Shown here piece by piece: positions 19,733 through 34,700 of a stretch of DNA of 64,000 nucleotides. Made by a program: the position numbers and the translations under genes. Position 1 is the stretch's first letter. Every line of letters starts with the position of its first letter. Origin of the DNA: Phoronis australis (Eukaryota; Phoronida; Phoronidae); NCBI GenBank assembly GCA_002633005.1, contig NMRA01000371.1, positions 62,001 through 126,000 on the forward strand, given 5' to 3'. Below the pieces are notes generated by a model that had not been told where the DNA came from, did not search any database, and saw only the letters and a program-made list of their open reading frames with translations.

Positions 19733-22700
19733 GTAAGTATCTTTGTATTCCTTAGGCTCGGTTATTCACAGTAACTAGGTAACACTCTTTATACGCAATT
19801 ACGGACTCACTGTTCTCTAGCACTCTCGAGTGCTTGGCCACCCCAGGCCCAGGGACAGGTGGTCCAGGGCGCAATTACATTTACAGTACACTCTGAATCA
19901 GACGCGACCACGGGGGAGTGTCAGAATTTTACTCGATCAATAAATGATAAACTTTGTTCTTGAAATCAGGTTGCATCCAGTATTGATGATCACTCGTGAG
20001 ACAGTTGTGGCGAGAAATATTGAGTTCTGATTCGACATCCTGGTGTCTGGTGGTGGCCATTTTGCTAGTGCTCACTAGTTAGATGTGAAACATTCCATTA
20101 CATGCCCACACCCAGCCTAAACTAGCATGCGTTCAGCAACCGTTAGGACCTACGCTAGGACCTAGCTAAAATCTAGCTAACGTCACGTGCTCTCATTCAA
20201 AATACACGGCAGGGTCTCACGTCATCTCACGAAGTCTTGCTTTTTAGCGAGGTCCTAGCGTTATTGAACGGGAGGCTGGAGTGTGGCTCAAATTTTTGAG
20301 AATGTGGACCTTTTACTAAGATTCACTGGGTACTTAGTTGTAGCTCCTGCTTTTTTAGTGGACTTTTGTCTTGTTTTCTACTTTTTTTCGGAGTTTTCGT
20401 TTCTCTACGGCGGACTTTTTTGCCCACTTCGCCAAATGAGCCCCCTGAGCCCTCCCTGGGTGCATGCATGCATTATGCTAGCATGTGATCTTGTCAACCT
20501 GACCTGATACACCAGCATGTGGAGAATTTCTCGCTTACACTGCTCTGATTTCCTAAGCCCCAGACACACAACTTTTATTAAGCCTATTCAGCACACCCTT
20601 TGTATTGATGTAGATCTGACCTAATGAAGTGGAAAGGTAATAGCTAGCACTAATTTCTTAACCATGGTGATCCTTATTACACTCAACTGTTTTTCTCTGG
20701 CATTTGCACAGAGTTAAAGCCTGCAATGTGGAGACCAGTTCTAACTTGGTAAATTTTAAATATTAGAAAAAGACTTAAAAGTTAATTTGCATTGATTTTG
20801 ACAAAGGGCCACTTCCCAAAGGAATGTTGGTTTTAATGTTTCATACCTGTTTTCCAAATTACTTTATGTTAATACTCCTGTCTACTTGTTTTTTTTTCTT
20901 AGTTACTGGTTAGGGTTGCTATATTTTTATTCTGTGTTTAAACGAAGTATCAAAACAATTTAGAAGTCAGTTAATTTTGAACCCATCCCTGACTTTTCCA
21001 AATTACAGCTTCACCAAACATGTCACAGCAAACAAAACTACATGTGCCATTAGTTCAAGTTCAATCTTTATTAGAATTCAAATCATAAAATATATACAAA
21101 AGTGCAAATGCGGTGATAGCCAAACTGAAGATTTGGAACCTCTGGACAATTTTGGTTGCAGTAACTACATATTTATTTTAGCTTTTCCTCATAAAAAATG
21201 AAATCACAGCTTGCCCATCGACCAACCTCATCCACTGCTTGCAGCTCTCTCGTTGACTACAAAGCTAGCCATCTTAGTAGTCTTCACAGGTGTTCCATTA
21301 CAACTACAAGCTAACTATTGAAATTGGGGCATTTCCGCGAATAGCAGTTTTCCGGTTAGTGTACTACTCCTGGAGTAAAGTAGTTCGAGATGCAGTGGGC
21401 CAAGTGATGTTTTAAAAGTTATTGGCATCTAATTTAGTCACTGTGTGTTGTTTAGAGATGTTTCAATGTAGCCTAGTTGCATATGAAAAGAATAATCCAC
21501 ATAATATTGTTAACTCTGGTCAGTATTCATTGTAAATCACCGGGTATATCAATACACACAGTCGTTTATCTTCAATCGTACCCAATGTTTGTAGTTTTTA
21601 GCATGATAGTTCTTCGATTTTTAAAAATCGAAGACCAAACTTGGTTAGTTTTTCCATCTGAATACAGCTGTGGTGTTTGTTTTGAACGGAAACTGTTGGT
21701 TAATGTACAGGCAGAGATGTTTACTACAGTTTATGGTCGGGTAATTACACTTAATTGGGTCTTGCTCACACCGGACAATGCGGTCATCGCAACTGAGTCC
21801 GACTCTGGGCTCTGCGTGACTTTTGTGTAAGCGTATTATTCACGGCATGAGGACCTGCACACATACTGCTGGTGTGGCCTATATTCATTGTGCGATTGTC
21901 TGATAGAGTTATCTTTTGTATTTTATTACGTACACAATGCTGGTAGTTTTCACTGAGTGCAAAGTACCCACATCTAAGTGGTGCATTACTGACTCGATCA
22001 GCATCGTAAACTATGACAATCCGTTCTCGGGGATGAATGCTGTATATGATGGGGTTCAACACAATACTATGTATGTGATCACGTGAAAAACTTCTAAGTC
22101 GTATGTGGGACTTGATTTTGCATGAATGAACGAAAAATGTAAAAATGACCCCCAGAGTAAAATACTGTGCCCCATCTACTAGTTTATATAAATAGTTATA
22201 TGATGGGCCACAGTCAGCTGGAAAACTCACACTCACAACCGAACCATGCAGTTTAGTAGGCGTGTATTGCCTTTGAGTGCATATCTCTTTCTTAAGTGTA
22301 TCACTGTCAATTAAGCTGTCGCTTTGGAAAAAGAAAGTGAGAATCTCACTGGATTCCAGAGAGATTCCAGTTAGATTCTCACTTAATCACCCTAGTTAGA
22401 AATCAGTGAAAACCTAGTGGGAATTGAACAGCTGAGGCAGTCAGTGAGAAATAGTAAGAAAATGTTATGTAACAGCGAGAATCCAGTGAGAATTTGGGTC
22501 TTTAGGAAAATTCTAAGTGAGAAACCAGTGAGAATGAGAATCATGTGAGAATTTCAGACTTAGAAAATTTCTGAGTGAGAATTGAGTGAGAATTTGGACT
22601 TGCCAAAATTGGAGTGAGGATTCAGTGAGAATTTAAGATAAACAAACATCCTGATTGGCTGTTCTTATAGAAATTTCAGTCGAACCAGATTTCTGAATTC

Positions 22701-25700
22701 AAACTAAAATGGTGCTAGGAATGAACAGTTAGAGAAATAGCTTGAAGGTTGTTGGTGTTTTTTCTCACAAATGTGAAATTACTGAACAGATTGTCTTCAA
22801 GTCAACTAGAGGGAATCCTGGACTGAATTTGTGTGTTAATAACCTTAAGGTTAGTAAATTACATACATCTAATATAGTGCATGAAGCACCAGTACCGGTA
22901 TTAGACTGATGTCTTCATTATGTGTTGACAGCTGAGTTTTTAGTATTTTTTTTGCTGATTCACCAAAGGCATTAAAATTGTTATTTTAGTCTGCTATATT
23001 TCACAATTTGGAATTAAATTGTACCTTTAGTCAAATTTCAAGATTAACTGATAAGCATGCAGTGTTTTGGTTACCAGCAAAGCTTTGAACTCTCATCTAT
23101 TCAGTCAGTGGCTATAAATGCACACACAAAATTTTCTAAGTTCAAAATTCTCACGCAGTGAGATTTTCACTCGGTGAAAATTTCAGTAAGACAAGTTCTC
23201 ACTAATTTGTGTAGCATTATTACGCAGTGAGAATTTCAGTAAGACACGTTCTCACTGAGTGGGAATGCTATGCAAATTAGTTAGATTCTCACTGTATTTT
23301 AAGTGGAATATCACTGTATTCTCACTAGAGCGAAGTTTTTTTCTCACTAATTTGAATGACATCTTAATCAGTTAGATTCTCACTGGAATCCAGTGAGATT
23401 CTCACTGGAATCCAGTGAGATTCTCACTGGCTTTCGGGATGAGAATTTCCTTAATTTTTTTCATAAGCCATTATACGAATCATTAGGCATAGAAAATGAA
23501 ACGCAAAACCTTTCTGTTGCCCATTGTAAGCGAGGTTTACTTTGATCTCATGCACATACCAACTTTCCTCAGTTATTCCCAGAAATAATGAAAGGGTAGC
23601 ATGCTGAGCATGTTAGATTTTGTTGACTTGGGTTAGAAACCACACAGCTGCATGCCTGGCTGTACTGAAATGTTGTTTCAGGTTGTTTTTGCATTTCCAT
23701 GTTTAAAAATGTGTGTATATATGTCTTTTACACAAACCTTCAAATTTCATTTTTGAAGCACAAAAATTGACCCACGAATAATGAAGTTACAATATTTTGA
23801 TGTGACCAGCTTCATACTACCTGCATTGCTCTGTAGAACGTAATACCTGCAGTCAGATATTGTTCCAAAACGGATGGCCTGATAAGGGCTACTGCTAACC
23901 TAATTGATTTGGCTTGAGCCCATCGTTAGAGGGTAATCTTTCCTAACTGGACTGGCAAGCCAACTGTCTCACACACGTTTTGAGTTGAAATATTTTGCCT
24001 AATGAGGTCGAAATAGTATTTGCTTATGAACTGAACTTATAAATAGTGAAACTAATCTAAAGTGTGAGTTATTTTTCCAAAATGTATGTTAAGGAATGAT
24101 GGCTTAACTATAAAACACATTTTCTTGCAGTGCCTGGATCTAATCTGGAAGCTTTGCGGGAGGAAGACAATGAGGATGAGTCAATAGGAGATGGCTTGGT
24201 AAGATTTACAACTGGGTCATCACTATGTTGTACATATTTTAATATTGATGCACATGGCACAATATTGATGCATGTGGCACAGTATTGATATACATTACTC
24301 AGTATTGATGTGTATGGCTCAAAGGAAGATAGATCTATATCTGGAGGTTTTGAAGACATCCATCTTTGTACTTTGAAGACAATGCCTCAACATACAACAG
24401 TGACATCTATTGAGTAACCGTACTGCAATCTATGGACATAACAAATAGATCTTATTGTTTTTGAGATCTAACGACATGTTTTAAGATCTATATCTGGACT
24501 GAGGTTTTAAAAACATCCATTTTTACTTAGTGTTGAAGACAATGCCTAAACAAACAACAGTGACATTTATTGAGTAACTAATGTAATCTATGGACATAAC
24601 AAATAGATGTTATTGGTCTTGAGATCTAGCTTCTGTAACTTGCAGTAGCATGTGACCAACCTTAATGAGACAATATAGTTTTAGAAATAGGACCATGTAG
24701 GACTTTAAGTACGAAAAATTGCTATATTTTTCTGTTATATTTTGTTTATGCAGTTTGGCTTTATTTTATGAATTATGTGTAATGATTTTGCTGTATTATG
24801 TTGAATGTGCAGAGTAGTGATGAAGATGATGATGAGGGGATTCGACAGAAGGAACCCAACCAGTTTGACAAACTATGTGATGGTGTCATCAACTCAACAG
24901 CTCTACTTCACGAAACACTGCGAGAGGTGAGCAAAACTCAGTGAAGGAAACAACTTATTGTGTAAATGAATTCACTCAAGCATACAAAGTCATGCGTATT
25001 GATACAAGCTGTAATGTTAAGCATATTCCAATAAGTAAGCAAGTTTTTTGCATTTATGTCAGCCACAACAGTCGCGTGCAAGAATATTTTTGACAGTTGG
25101 CTTGTTGTGTGTTGCAGGAAATCAAACTGAGTGGCGTGATCTGTGTTGAGCAATCTTGAGCAATCTTTATTGATGTGGTGCTTTAAGGATTCCTGACTAA
25201 TTTAAGCATGAGTGTTGGAAAACCAGGTGTTGATCATGTAGTTGTACATACCTGGGTGAGAATGATGGTATTTTAATAACAGTTTCTCAAAGTCGGCTAA
25301 CTGTTTTCATGAAAAATGATTTGTTCTACACGTAACCATCTTAAGTCAGATTTTTTTGCAGTAGGTTAGGAATTTGATTTTGTGATGATTATTGATTTTT
25401 ATCGTTTACTTTAAAATGCAAGTTTTGATAAGTATCTCCTTTGTAATGTCCCATAAAGGGTGAATTTCTTGTCACTTTCTATCACCTGTACATTACTACA
25501 CATACTGAACAGTGTACAAGCTAACAGGTAATTATCTTTATTAAGACTAATTTTTAGAGCACAAGATGTATTGCACAACAGGTTGCATGCTAACTTTTTG
25601 TTGCTTTAATACTTACTGTCAGTCTTATTTTTCAGGCATCTCACTTAATAGTTAAGGCTATGTTTTTTTTTACTTATTTGTTTGTCATATTTATATATCA

Positions 25701-28700
25701 GGAGTCACTCTAGTCTTTCTTGATAGAATAATATTTACACAACATTTAGAGATTAGAATTTCAGCAACACAATCCTACCATCAATTATTTGGTCGTTGTA
25801 GTGTAGATAGCTGAATGATGTTTAATGTTATGTGCTTTGTTTTTGTTGTATTTTACTGCTCAAATTAGTTTTTTATGTCAAACAATGATGTTGCAGTCAC
25901 TTTCTAAAATCAATTCAGATTTCTTTTACCTCAGTTTACTAGCTTAAGCTACAACCTCAACCTTGCATGCACCTTAGTTCTGGGTGGACATTCAAATATG
26001 ATTTGGGGAACATGGCTATCAGTGAGACAAAACATTCCATCACTGAATTTGGGTGATCTTTCCAACTTCTGGCAACAAGTGTGGGTTCCATAAGTAGCCA
26101 CGCCCATTTTCAGGAGAGACCTCATAGAATGTATTATTTATTCTTGAATTCTGAGATGAAACTTGAAGAATGCGGCAGAATGTATCTAGTTAAGCTTGTG
26201 TAGATGGTGGAAGTTTTCAATAATTAATTAAACTAGTTTTGATCATATTTTTTACAAAATTGTTATAGAGGACATTTTTCTTATCAAAAATCTGAATCTC
26301 CGACGCTGATTTCTTTTCAAACTAAGGATTAAAAGATTTGTCATTTGGATATGGCCACATGCTAACAGTCTGGTAACAAATAACTTTTCACTTCCTTACC
26401 ACGTCAAATAAAAATAGGGTCAAAGGTTGGGGTAAGGAGAGTCAAAGGTTTTGTTAAGGACAATCAATTTTCCTATAATGCCTTGCTGTGACAATTGCTC
26501 TGTTATTGTGTGCTTCAGATTCATTGATATATATATAACTATTAACTGTTTTTATTTTTTATTCTATCATGACCTCGGCTCATAGCCTTAGGCAGTATGA
26601 AAGGATGGCCTTAAATGGGATTCTTTGGTCAGTGGGCAATCAAATATTAACGGATACTTGATGCAAATTCAAAACTTCTGAAACTGTTCACCGACCTTGA
26701 TGTTGCAGAAGTTTTGATTTATAGTTTTGGTATCTGATATCTGATGCTTGTTTAGATAAATTCTTTGAATTTAACAAGGGTATGTTTCGAATATGTAGAA
26801 AATTAAATCAATTACTGGACTTACGGATTGAGTTGACTACATTGCGTCCTCCTCTTGAGAACTTCGGCAGGCCACTGAGACGTCACGTGACTCACCATGT
26901 GATCGACAGCACAGTTTGCGCGGGATACTCTTTAGTGCCCTATTACATGATGAGTCACGTGACATCTCAGTGGCCTGCCGAAGTCCTCGAGAGGAGGACG
27001 CAACGTAGCCAACTCAATCCGTAAGTCCAGTAATTGATTTAATTTTCCACATATTGTTTACTCAACTGGATGACTGAATGTATTCATCATAGTATGTTTC
27101 GAATGTTTGAGTGTTTCTGGACCATTTCATGTACTTTTGCAGTACCTGACAGTGAAGGACGAGTTACTTACTCACTCTCTTCCACCGACTGTTTTGGTCT
27201 CACTATCTCTTGTTAGCGGTAAACTCTTCAGAAGGTATGGGCAATGTTGGAGAACCATTGTGACATTTTTTATTGTTAAACATGAATAAGTGAACCCTTC
27301 ACTCAATTTTGCAGTAACTGTATGTCAAGGACAGTCAGCTCATCTACTCGGAACAGTTCCTTAGTTTGGCGTACTACATGTGATTTCATGCCCCTACACA
27401 TTTAGCTGGTGTTTGGGTTGCATAATGAATCAATTTGTTTTCACTTTGTCATTCTTGCGATGGACTTAAATCAGTGACGACACCGTGTCTTGTTTTATAG
27501 TTCCTGAAGCCCCCTTAAAGACTGATTCATGGCCATAATGCATTATGTATTGTGATCAGTGTTCAACCATATTTGTTGTATTCAGTATATGGGAAATAGT
27601 TTCTGCCTGTGGTTGATATTACAAACTAGTTATTTAAATTACATGCACTTTCGTTAATATTTCTAAATTATTCTATTGAAGATGATTTAATTTGTGAATA
27701 AAAAATCAGTCGTTATCAAATAAGTGTTTGTGTGTTTTCATTTAGGAAAGTGTTTTGCATGTTTCTTGTTTTGTGATGGTTTTCTTTATATTTCAGCATA
27801 AGCGATATCAATCAGCCAATCAATGAGCTTCTTCGGCTTGTTCGTGTATTCTCAACTCCTTGGGAAGAAAAGAGCGCCGCCTTGAGGAAGTTACACGAAG
27901 AATACGAGACCAAACAGAGGCAACTCAACATTGCCATTAAGAGGCTGCAGCTAGTTGAATCTCACGTATGTACACAGCTTTTTATCAGCGATACACATGC
28001 CAGTGTTCTGTTGTACAAACCAAAATGATATTTTGTCATTTTATTTATGGCTGTACTAATTTCATATTGTTGTTATTTATTTTATGCTTGCTGTGAAAAC
28101 ACAAACTGATACTTGTCCATGTCCGGATTTGCCTCTGTGTGGCATATGTTGTTGTCAACTTTGTTGTCAGGTGTGTAAAACTTCTTGGAATGGATGGCCA
28201 TATTTAAATTTGTACTGTAAATTTCTTTGAAAGAAGGATAAACTGATGCTAATGATTTATTTTATGTTGAACATAGCTGAAATTGCTGGCAACTTGTGCA
28301 ATTAGATTAAGATTTACAGTTCTCAGTAAAAGCTCAGTACATTTTTCTGAAATTACTGTTTAATAAGTGTGGTTGCTTTGTTAACTGTAAACGTAACTGT
28401 TTCTTTTGAAATTAGGATGCAATATTTGATTAACATAGTTTAGGTTTTTAAGTAATACTATTTATGTTCACTATTTTTGATGGGAACTTGAAAATTATGC
28501 TTACAACCCAAATATTTTAGGTATTGTGCATTAAATTACACAAATGTTAATCAAAAAGAAACTGAACACAGTGTGTTTTGCTTTGGTTCTGTTGAAGATT
28601 TTTAATTTTAAGCTGTTTTGTTTTCAGTCTAAAAGAATAGCTCGAGATAAACGCCTGATGAATTGGGAAAAATTGTTCTCTAAGTTGACAAGTTCAAAAG

Positions 28701-31700
28701 GTCATGGAAGGCGATGGAAATTTTTGATAGAATCTTTCAAAGAAAAGGCTAACAAGGGGTAAGAAAATGAAAATAGTGATGTCAGTGCAACTCATAAGAT
28801 AATAATTCTTTGTCTTCGTAGTGTCTGATAATAGTATCAGAGGTTTGGGATGTTATAGACCATGGGAATTTGTTTTTACTGCAAAATTTTTCACTTAATG
28901 AAGTTTTGAGAAACATTGAAGGTAAATAAGTTGTTCATCATTATTTTATAAATGAACTACTTTGTTATTTTAAAAAATAATAACCTGAAAGCAAATGCTT
29001 TATTCTTGTTAAAAAGTTTTGATATATTAGGAATGTGTGATGTACTATTTTTAAAAAAGACATTGTAATAATGTGCTTTTCAGTGAATTTTAAGACAAAA
29101 CTTGGCAGTAGTTGGTGTAATATTTGTGACTGGATTGTTTTCTTTTTTTTATAGAATGGAATATCTACAAGAGTACACAAGACGATTAGATGAGACGGAT
29201 GATGAGTCATCTTCTGACGAGGAGTATGTGGAAGATAAAGCTCGCGTAGAAACAGCCGTGGCAGTGGCAGAGAAAAGTGAACAATCGGAGAGTGAGGTGT
29301 GGCAGTGTAGTGTTTAATCATGTCTACTCCATTCATAACATATTGTTGTGCAACTGTAAAATTAGAATGTTTATTTTCCTTTGGAAAAGGTGGAACTAAG
29401 AACCTAGAATAAAGTCAAGTCATGATGGTCTCAAAACCATAAAATCATTTTGTTGTGATAGACCGTTCCAAGTATTGAGGTCACCTACTCATTTGGTCGA
29501 AATTCCTGGAAAAAAAATTTGTTTCCCAGATTAAATTCAATTTTATTCCCATGTACATTAGCTGATGGTGTTAAAACAAGAGTTGCCTAATGCACCAGGA
29601 CATTTGTTTTCATTTTTTTGCTCTTTTAGTGGACAATTGGTGATAATAGTGTGTCCAGTATGTTGTCTCCGAAGTCCCTAAGAGTGCATGATGGCCATTT
29701 TGCATTAACTGCAGATTTCTCTTGTTAAATCTTTAACATTCTGTCTTAATTGTTGGGCTGCAGTAAAAATCATTGGCCCCTGCCATCTTGAGAGATGGGA
29801 AAGTAAATATGCTCTTTAACTTATACTTAAACACGGTTCCTACTAAGGTTGACAATTTGGTGTTATGGTGAGCCTCTGTCAGTGAAAATGCTTGATTTGG
29901 GTCTAGGCTTGAAGTGAACAGCTCAAGTTAACTTCGCAGTAAACGGTTGGATTTATCATCGCTACAAGAGGAATGCTCAACTTCGGTGTCCATCAAAGTT
30001 ATTGCCAGGGGTCACTCCTGTGACAATAGTGAAGGTCATAGTCAATGCCACCCTGCGATAACTATTATGACAACAGTGTCACCTGGCGATAACTCTGTTA
30101 TCTGTTAAGTACCAAAGCTAATGGGAATGCTCAAGTTCACTTCGCAGTTTATATTGACGCTTCAGTAGTACGAGATTTAACTTGATGGGAAAAGGCCTTG
30201 AGAGATGCGTGCATAAACTGCTAACTTGACATTCGACTCAATAACACAAAATATGTAGTGAGGATTACCTAATTAGTGGTGGCACTCTACAATATAAGTG
30301 CTATGTTGCATGATCTAGCAAGACATCTCTATTCTTCTTTCCATTTTGTCTAGGTTGAAGAGCCTCATAAGTCAGAGGAAGAGGAGGACACCGAAGATGA
30401 GAAATCAGCCAGCAGCCCAACCAATAGTCATGCTAATGTTCACCTTAACGAGGAGGTTGAAAAGGAGAGCTCTGGTGGCTCTGCAAAGGTAAAACGAGTT
30501 GTACCCAGCTAACCAGGCTGATATTTTAAGTACCCAAAATAAATGTTAATGTTATGCTATGTGATATTGATATGTAACTGAATATATTTAGGTGAAAAAG
30601 TAATCTGCTCTTAGACAATTGTGTACAATCATACTCATGTTGTACCTGGTGTATAAGGTTTGTTCACTTACAATATATTTCATTCCACTGGTTCCAAGCC
30701 AGTTTGTATTATGCAAACAAGTTGATTTGGTTGCAGCTAACATCTATTGTAATGAATGCTTCAGAAAAGTCTCCTGGAGGTCCATTGTTGTTCAATTGTA
30801 ACATTAGATGTTTTGGGCCAAAATATGGGTATGAACTTTAAAATCGGTGCATATGTAAGCAAAAACATCGATGTTTCGGTTTATTGTCTCTAAACCATTC
30901 TCAAGACAAAAGTTCACAATATTCCAATCAGGTAACACAGCTGGAGAACAGACTGTACATGTACACGTCAAAATGCATTGTGATGTCAGAGATCAGAACC
31001 CAAAATAGTTGGAGCTCAAATGAACCAAATGAATGTTTCTATTCAGCTAGCGCTCAATAAACCGAAATGTCGATTAATACAATGTGGTGTTTACATAATA
31101 TGTGCTGATTTTAAAGTTTTTAAAATCTTTTCTACATTGATATTTTTCTATTAATATTCAACAAGCATCCTGTTTATGAGGGAAAAGGTAACAAAAAATG
31201 CTCAAGAAAGAAAAAGAAGGTATTCTATTGCAAAATAAGATTTCTTGTTTTTTCCTTTGAAAGTTTGTGCCTTTTCTTACAATTGTATGAATAAAGGGAT
31301 TTGCAATTTGTTTTGTTTTTGTTGAACTTTTCCTACGTTCATTGAATCATGGCTGAAAATTTGATGTGATTTGTTATTTTTATTTTGTTTCTCTCTCATA
31401 TGTTTGGCTTTGCTAATTTGCACTTATGACTGGGAAAGATTGTTTGGTGTTGTGTTTTACATACTTTTCCACCAATGTAACAGCAATTTGTATGATAAAT
31501 AAGTCCGTGTCTTTACAAAGTTGGGGTGTATTTTTCTTGGCCTCAAGCAGTTTACTGAATTTGTACAAAAAAGACTTTTTATTCTGCCCTAAACAAATCT
31601 ACGAAGTTGCGTAACAACTTTGACTAGTGAGAAAGCACTTGAGAGTGCAAAAACATTATTCAATGGACAGAGAAATGATTATCTAATAAATAACATGCAG

Positions 31701-34700
31701 TCAATCAAAAGGTGATCTCCTATGAGTGTGACAGCATTGTGTATTTAGAAGTATTTTTATAGGACATTCAGTTGTACAGTGGAGCCTGCTTAAAGTCTTA
31801 CCCTCAATTTTGGTAATGAGTGAGATTTTTTACTTGGGTTTAATGGAAACTGGTTTGTTTTTTTTCCATTTCATAACAATATCCAGGATATTCTAGTATC
31901 CAGTATGACATGAAGTAGACTCCACTGTATGTGGTTGTTTGTTTAAGAAGGCATTGCAACGTGTGTCATGGTAATAACTGCACTCTTTTGGTTGGACGGT
32001 TTCTTTCTGTCATTTTGTTACAATTAGATGATGTTTGGAAGTGTTCACAAAGTGTTGCTGAACTCTTGAGTACTCTTACAGCAAGTACAATTAGATGATG
32101 TTTGGAAGTGTTCACAAAGTGTTGCTGAACTCTTGAGTACTCTTACAGCAAGTACGATTTCACGAAGAAGAAGAGGAAGAAGAATTGCCAAAGGTCATCA
32201 AACCACCAATGGTAGACCAGCAAGTGTGGACACATGAGCCGGAGTATAATCGTTCACTGTTCATTCGCATTTTTAAACCAGAGGGTCTCGATGTGAGGGG
32301 AATTAAATGTGTTGTCAATTATGGTCATCAGTTCTTTAAGACTGGAGAACTTGACCCATCTCCTGAAGTGGTAAGCATGATGTGATTTGGTATGTTTCTA
32401 ATGCACACCATTTCAAAGTGATAGATTTAACCTTAATTAATTTAAGACATACTGCAGAGTTTGAACAAATAAATTTAAAACCACAGTCTGTGCTTTCTTT
32501 TAAGCCTTAAGTTTGTTTTGGCTCTTTTTCTGGTAGTGGTAGAACCCGTATCAGAAGTAGGCAAATTCGTTTCTCTTATGTTACAAGATGGACCGCGTGG
32601 AGTTCATGGTTTGTTTGTACGGTTTGATTCAGCTTCGCAAGTTCGATTGATTACAGTTTGAGATCCATACTCTCTACATGACACAACTTGCACTGTATGG
32701 GGCATTTTAATGTTTTAAATTCAATTAAATATTCCGTGTAGTAGCGTATAAATTTCAACGTTCAAAAAGAAATTTTGTTACACGTGGGATTTAGTTTGTT
32801 CATCATTTATTATATGTACTAGCAATTGTTGGTGTCTTATATTCACCAAAGACACTTTCAATGTGTTTTCAATGACATTAACCAATTTTATAATTTGTTA
32901 TTCTTTTGTATGGTAGATCAAACCGAAGAGGGTAAAAAGTTTGAGCGTTAATTGGCAGTTTCCTTTTTATTTAAACTTATCATTGCTGTGCAGTATATAT
33001 TATTTATTGTTGTGGCTAATTTCTGTGTTTCAGAGAAAGACGCTAATTAAGGTAGTCCCCTGATGTTATGTTTTTGCAGAATTTATAAGTGTTTCAAAGT
33101 ATGCAAAACGTATTTCCAAATCCTCTACATATGTGTTTGCTGTGTAGGGTGAAATGAAGTATTTTTCTCCCATGTCTGTAATACAGAGAGCATAAACTGA
33201 TTTTTTTCACAAAAAATCTGCTTCATTTCCATGTGGACATGTTTCATGAAGCTTTTTTATAGTCTTAAGAAGTCCTAGGTTTTGTTGTTGGCCTTCTGCC
33301 TACAACACTCTTCAGCAATTGTAACTTGACATGTGATGCCATGGTTGCAAGAAGCACAGAATTTTTATGAAACAAGACCAAGTTCTGATTGAAGTTTTGT
33401 CCTTCTCTGTACTTCCAACTCTGTCTGTAGTGAGCGTCATTCAGATTTTTGCTAAAAGTAAAAACTATTGACTGCTAGTCTTTTCGTTTGTGGTTTTGAG
33501 TGGCAAAATGATAGTGAGAAACTCCCCTATCCTTTTGGTTTTTGTGACGTTTCAAATTCCAATGAACTAAGTGAATTTCAGTTATTGGTGTTCTATTCTT
33601 TGAAATTTTATAATAATGTGTTGTTTAGTTTAATATGCAATTTTTAGGAAGAGGTTGATGACAAGAAAGGTCAGTCAAGTGCAACGGTCCGAGGTCGAGG
33701 ACGGGGGTTAATGGGTACACGTGGGGGCCGTGGTGGAGGCCGACCCGGGGCTGCTGGTAGTAAACCAAAAGTGGAAGAAAAGCCTGCAGATGCTGCCCCG
33801 CAGTGAGTGGTTGTGTGGTCATTAAGATCTTTGTGGCACAATATTTCTAAAACAAATTACTCTTATCTTTTTAATGTCAACAGGATGTATTAATTAAAAT
33901 ACAGTGATGAAAATTGTGTTGGTATGTGCAGAAATGAGCTGACGTGTTATTGCAAATGGTTTTGCCAAATCCGGAAAAAAGGTTACAGAACTGTGCACGG
34001 TGATATTTCATTGTTTTGACGAGGACGGCCAGAAGGCAAATAGAAGTCATGAGACTGCTGTTAATAGGTGAAACTCAAAGTAGAAAATTTTGCTCTGATT
34101 TTTGAATGAGAATAGATTTTCACAAAATATATGCAGATGAAGCTGCATTATGGTATGACCCAATGTATAGCAACTGTTAGCAACAACTACTTAGTAAGGA
34201 AAATTAAGCTTTCTTGTTTTACAATAGTTTACTCCAAAGTTGCTCTGTGTGTTTATTGTATTGCACGGTTTGTTCCAGTTATGAAGCCATCAGAATTAGA
34301 ATGCCTGATGAGATCCCAGAGCATGTACGGCTAAGTATGGGATGGAGAGAGAAAGACCAACGTGACGACCTCAAGATCGCTATACATTATGGTCCTAATG
34401 AAGAGATGCATTCTATGGCAACCATTGACATGGATGACCTAACTGCTCTGGTATGTTATGTAACATTAATAACTTGATCTCAGGGAAATTAATTGTGGGA
34501 TGGCATTGTTTAATGCTGAGGTTTCCTAAGTAATTACTCGTTAAACTTCATTAAACATTCGCCATAACCACATTTATAATTAGACATCATAATTAGCTTG
34601 ACAGTCAATTTTGAAGTAGGCTGCTGGTGCTTATGGTATCTCAAACCAAAAAATGGCCATTTTGTTATATTAATTAGAATAAGTGTCACTAAATAAGGTT

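Larger units (their letters stand above)
24927..27796. other. Intron region with an unresolved exon
   Basis: The flanking exons require one or more coding exons here whose length leaves remainder 2. Candidates follow good acceptors at 27143 (ttttgcag|TACCTG) and 27315 (ttttgcag|TAACTG). Both carry a V-K-D peptide in the same register, but the first has the wrong length up to its best donor and the second opens with TAA. The foldback at 26791-27054 is just upstream. Confidence 0.5.

Noticed and set aside
21784-22236. 150-codon minus open frame with LNPIIYSIHPRER, reminiscent of GPCR helix 7
   Set aside because: Only one short string resembles the NPxxY motif. No helix-6 CWxP or other receptor features, and no splice partners, so chance is likely.
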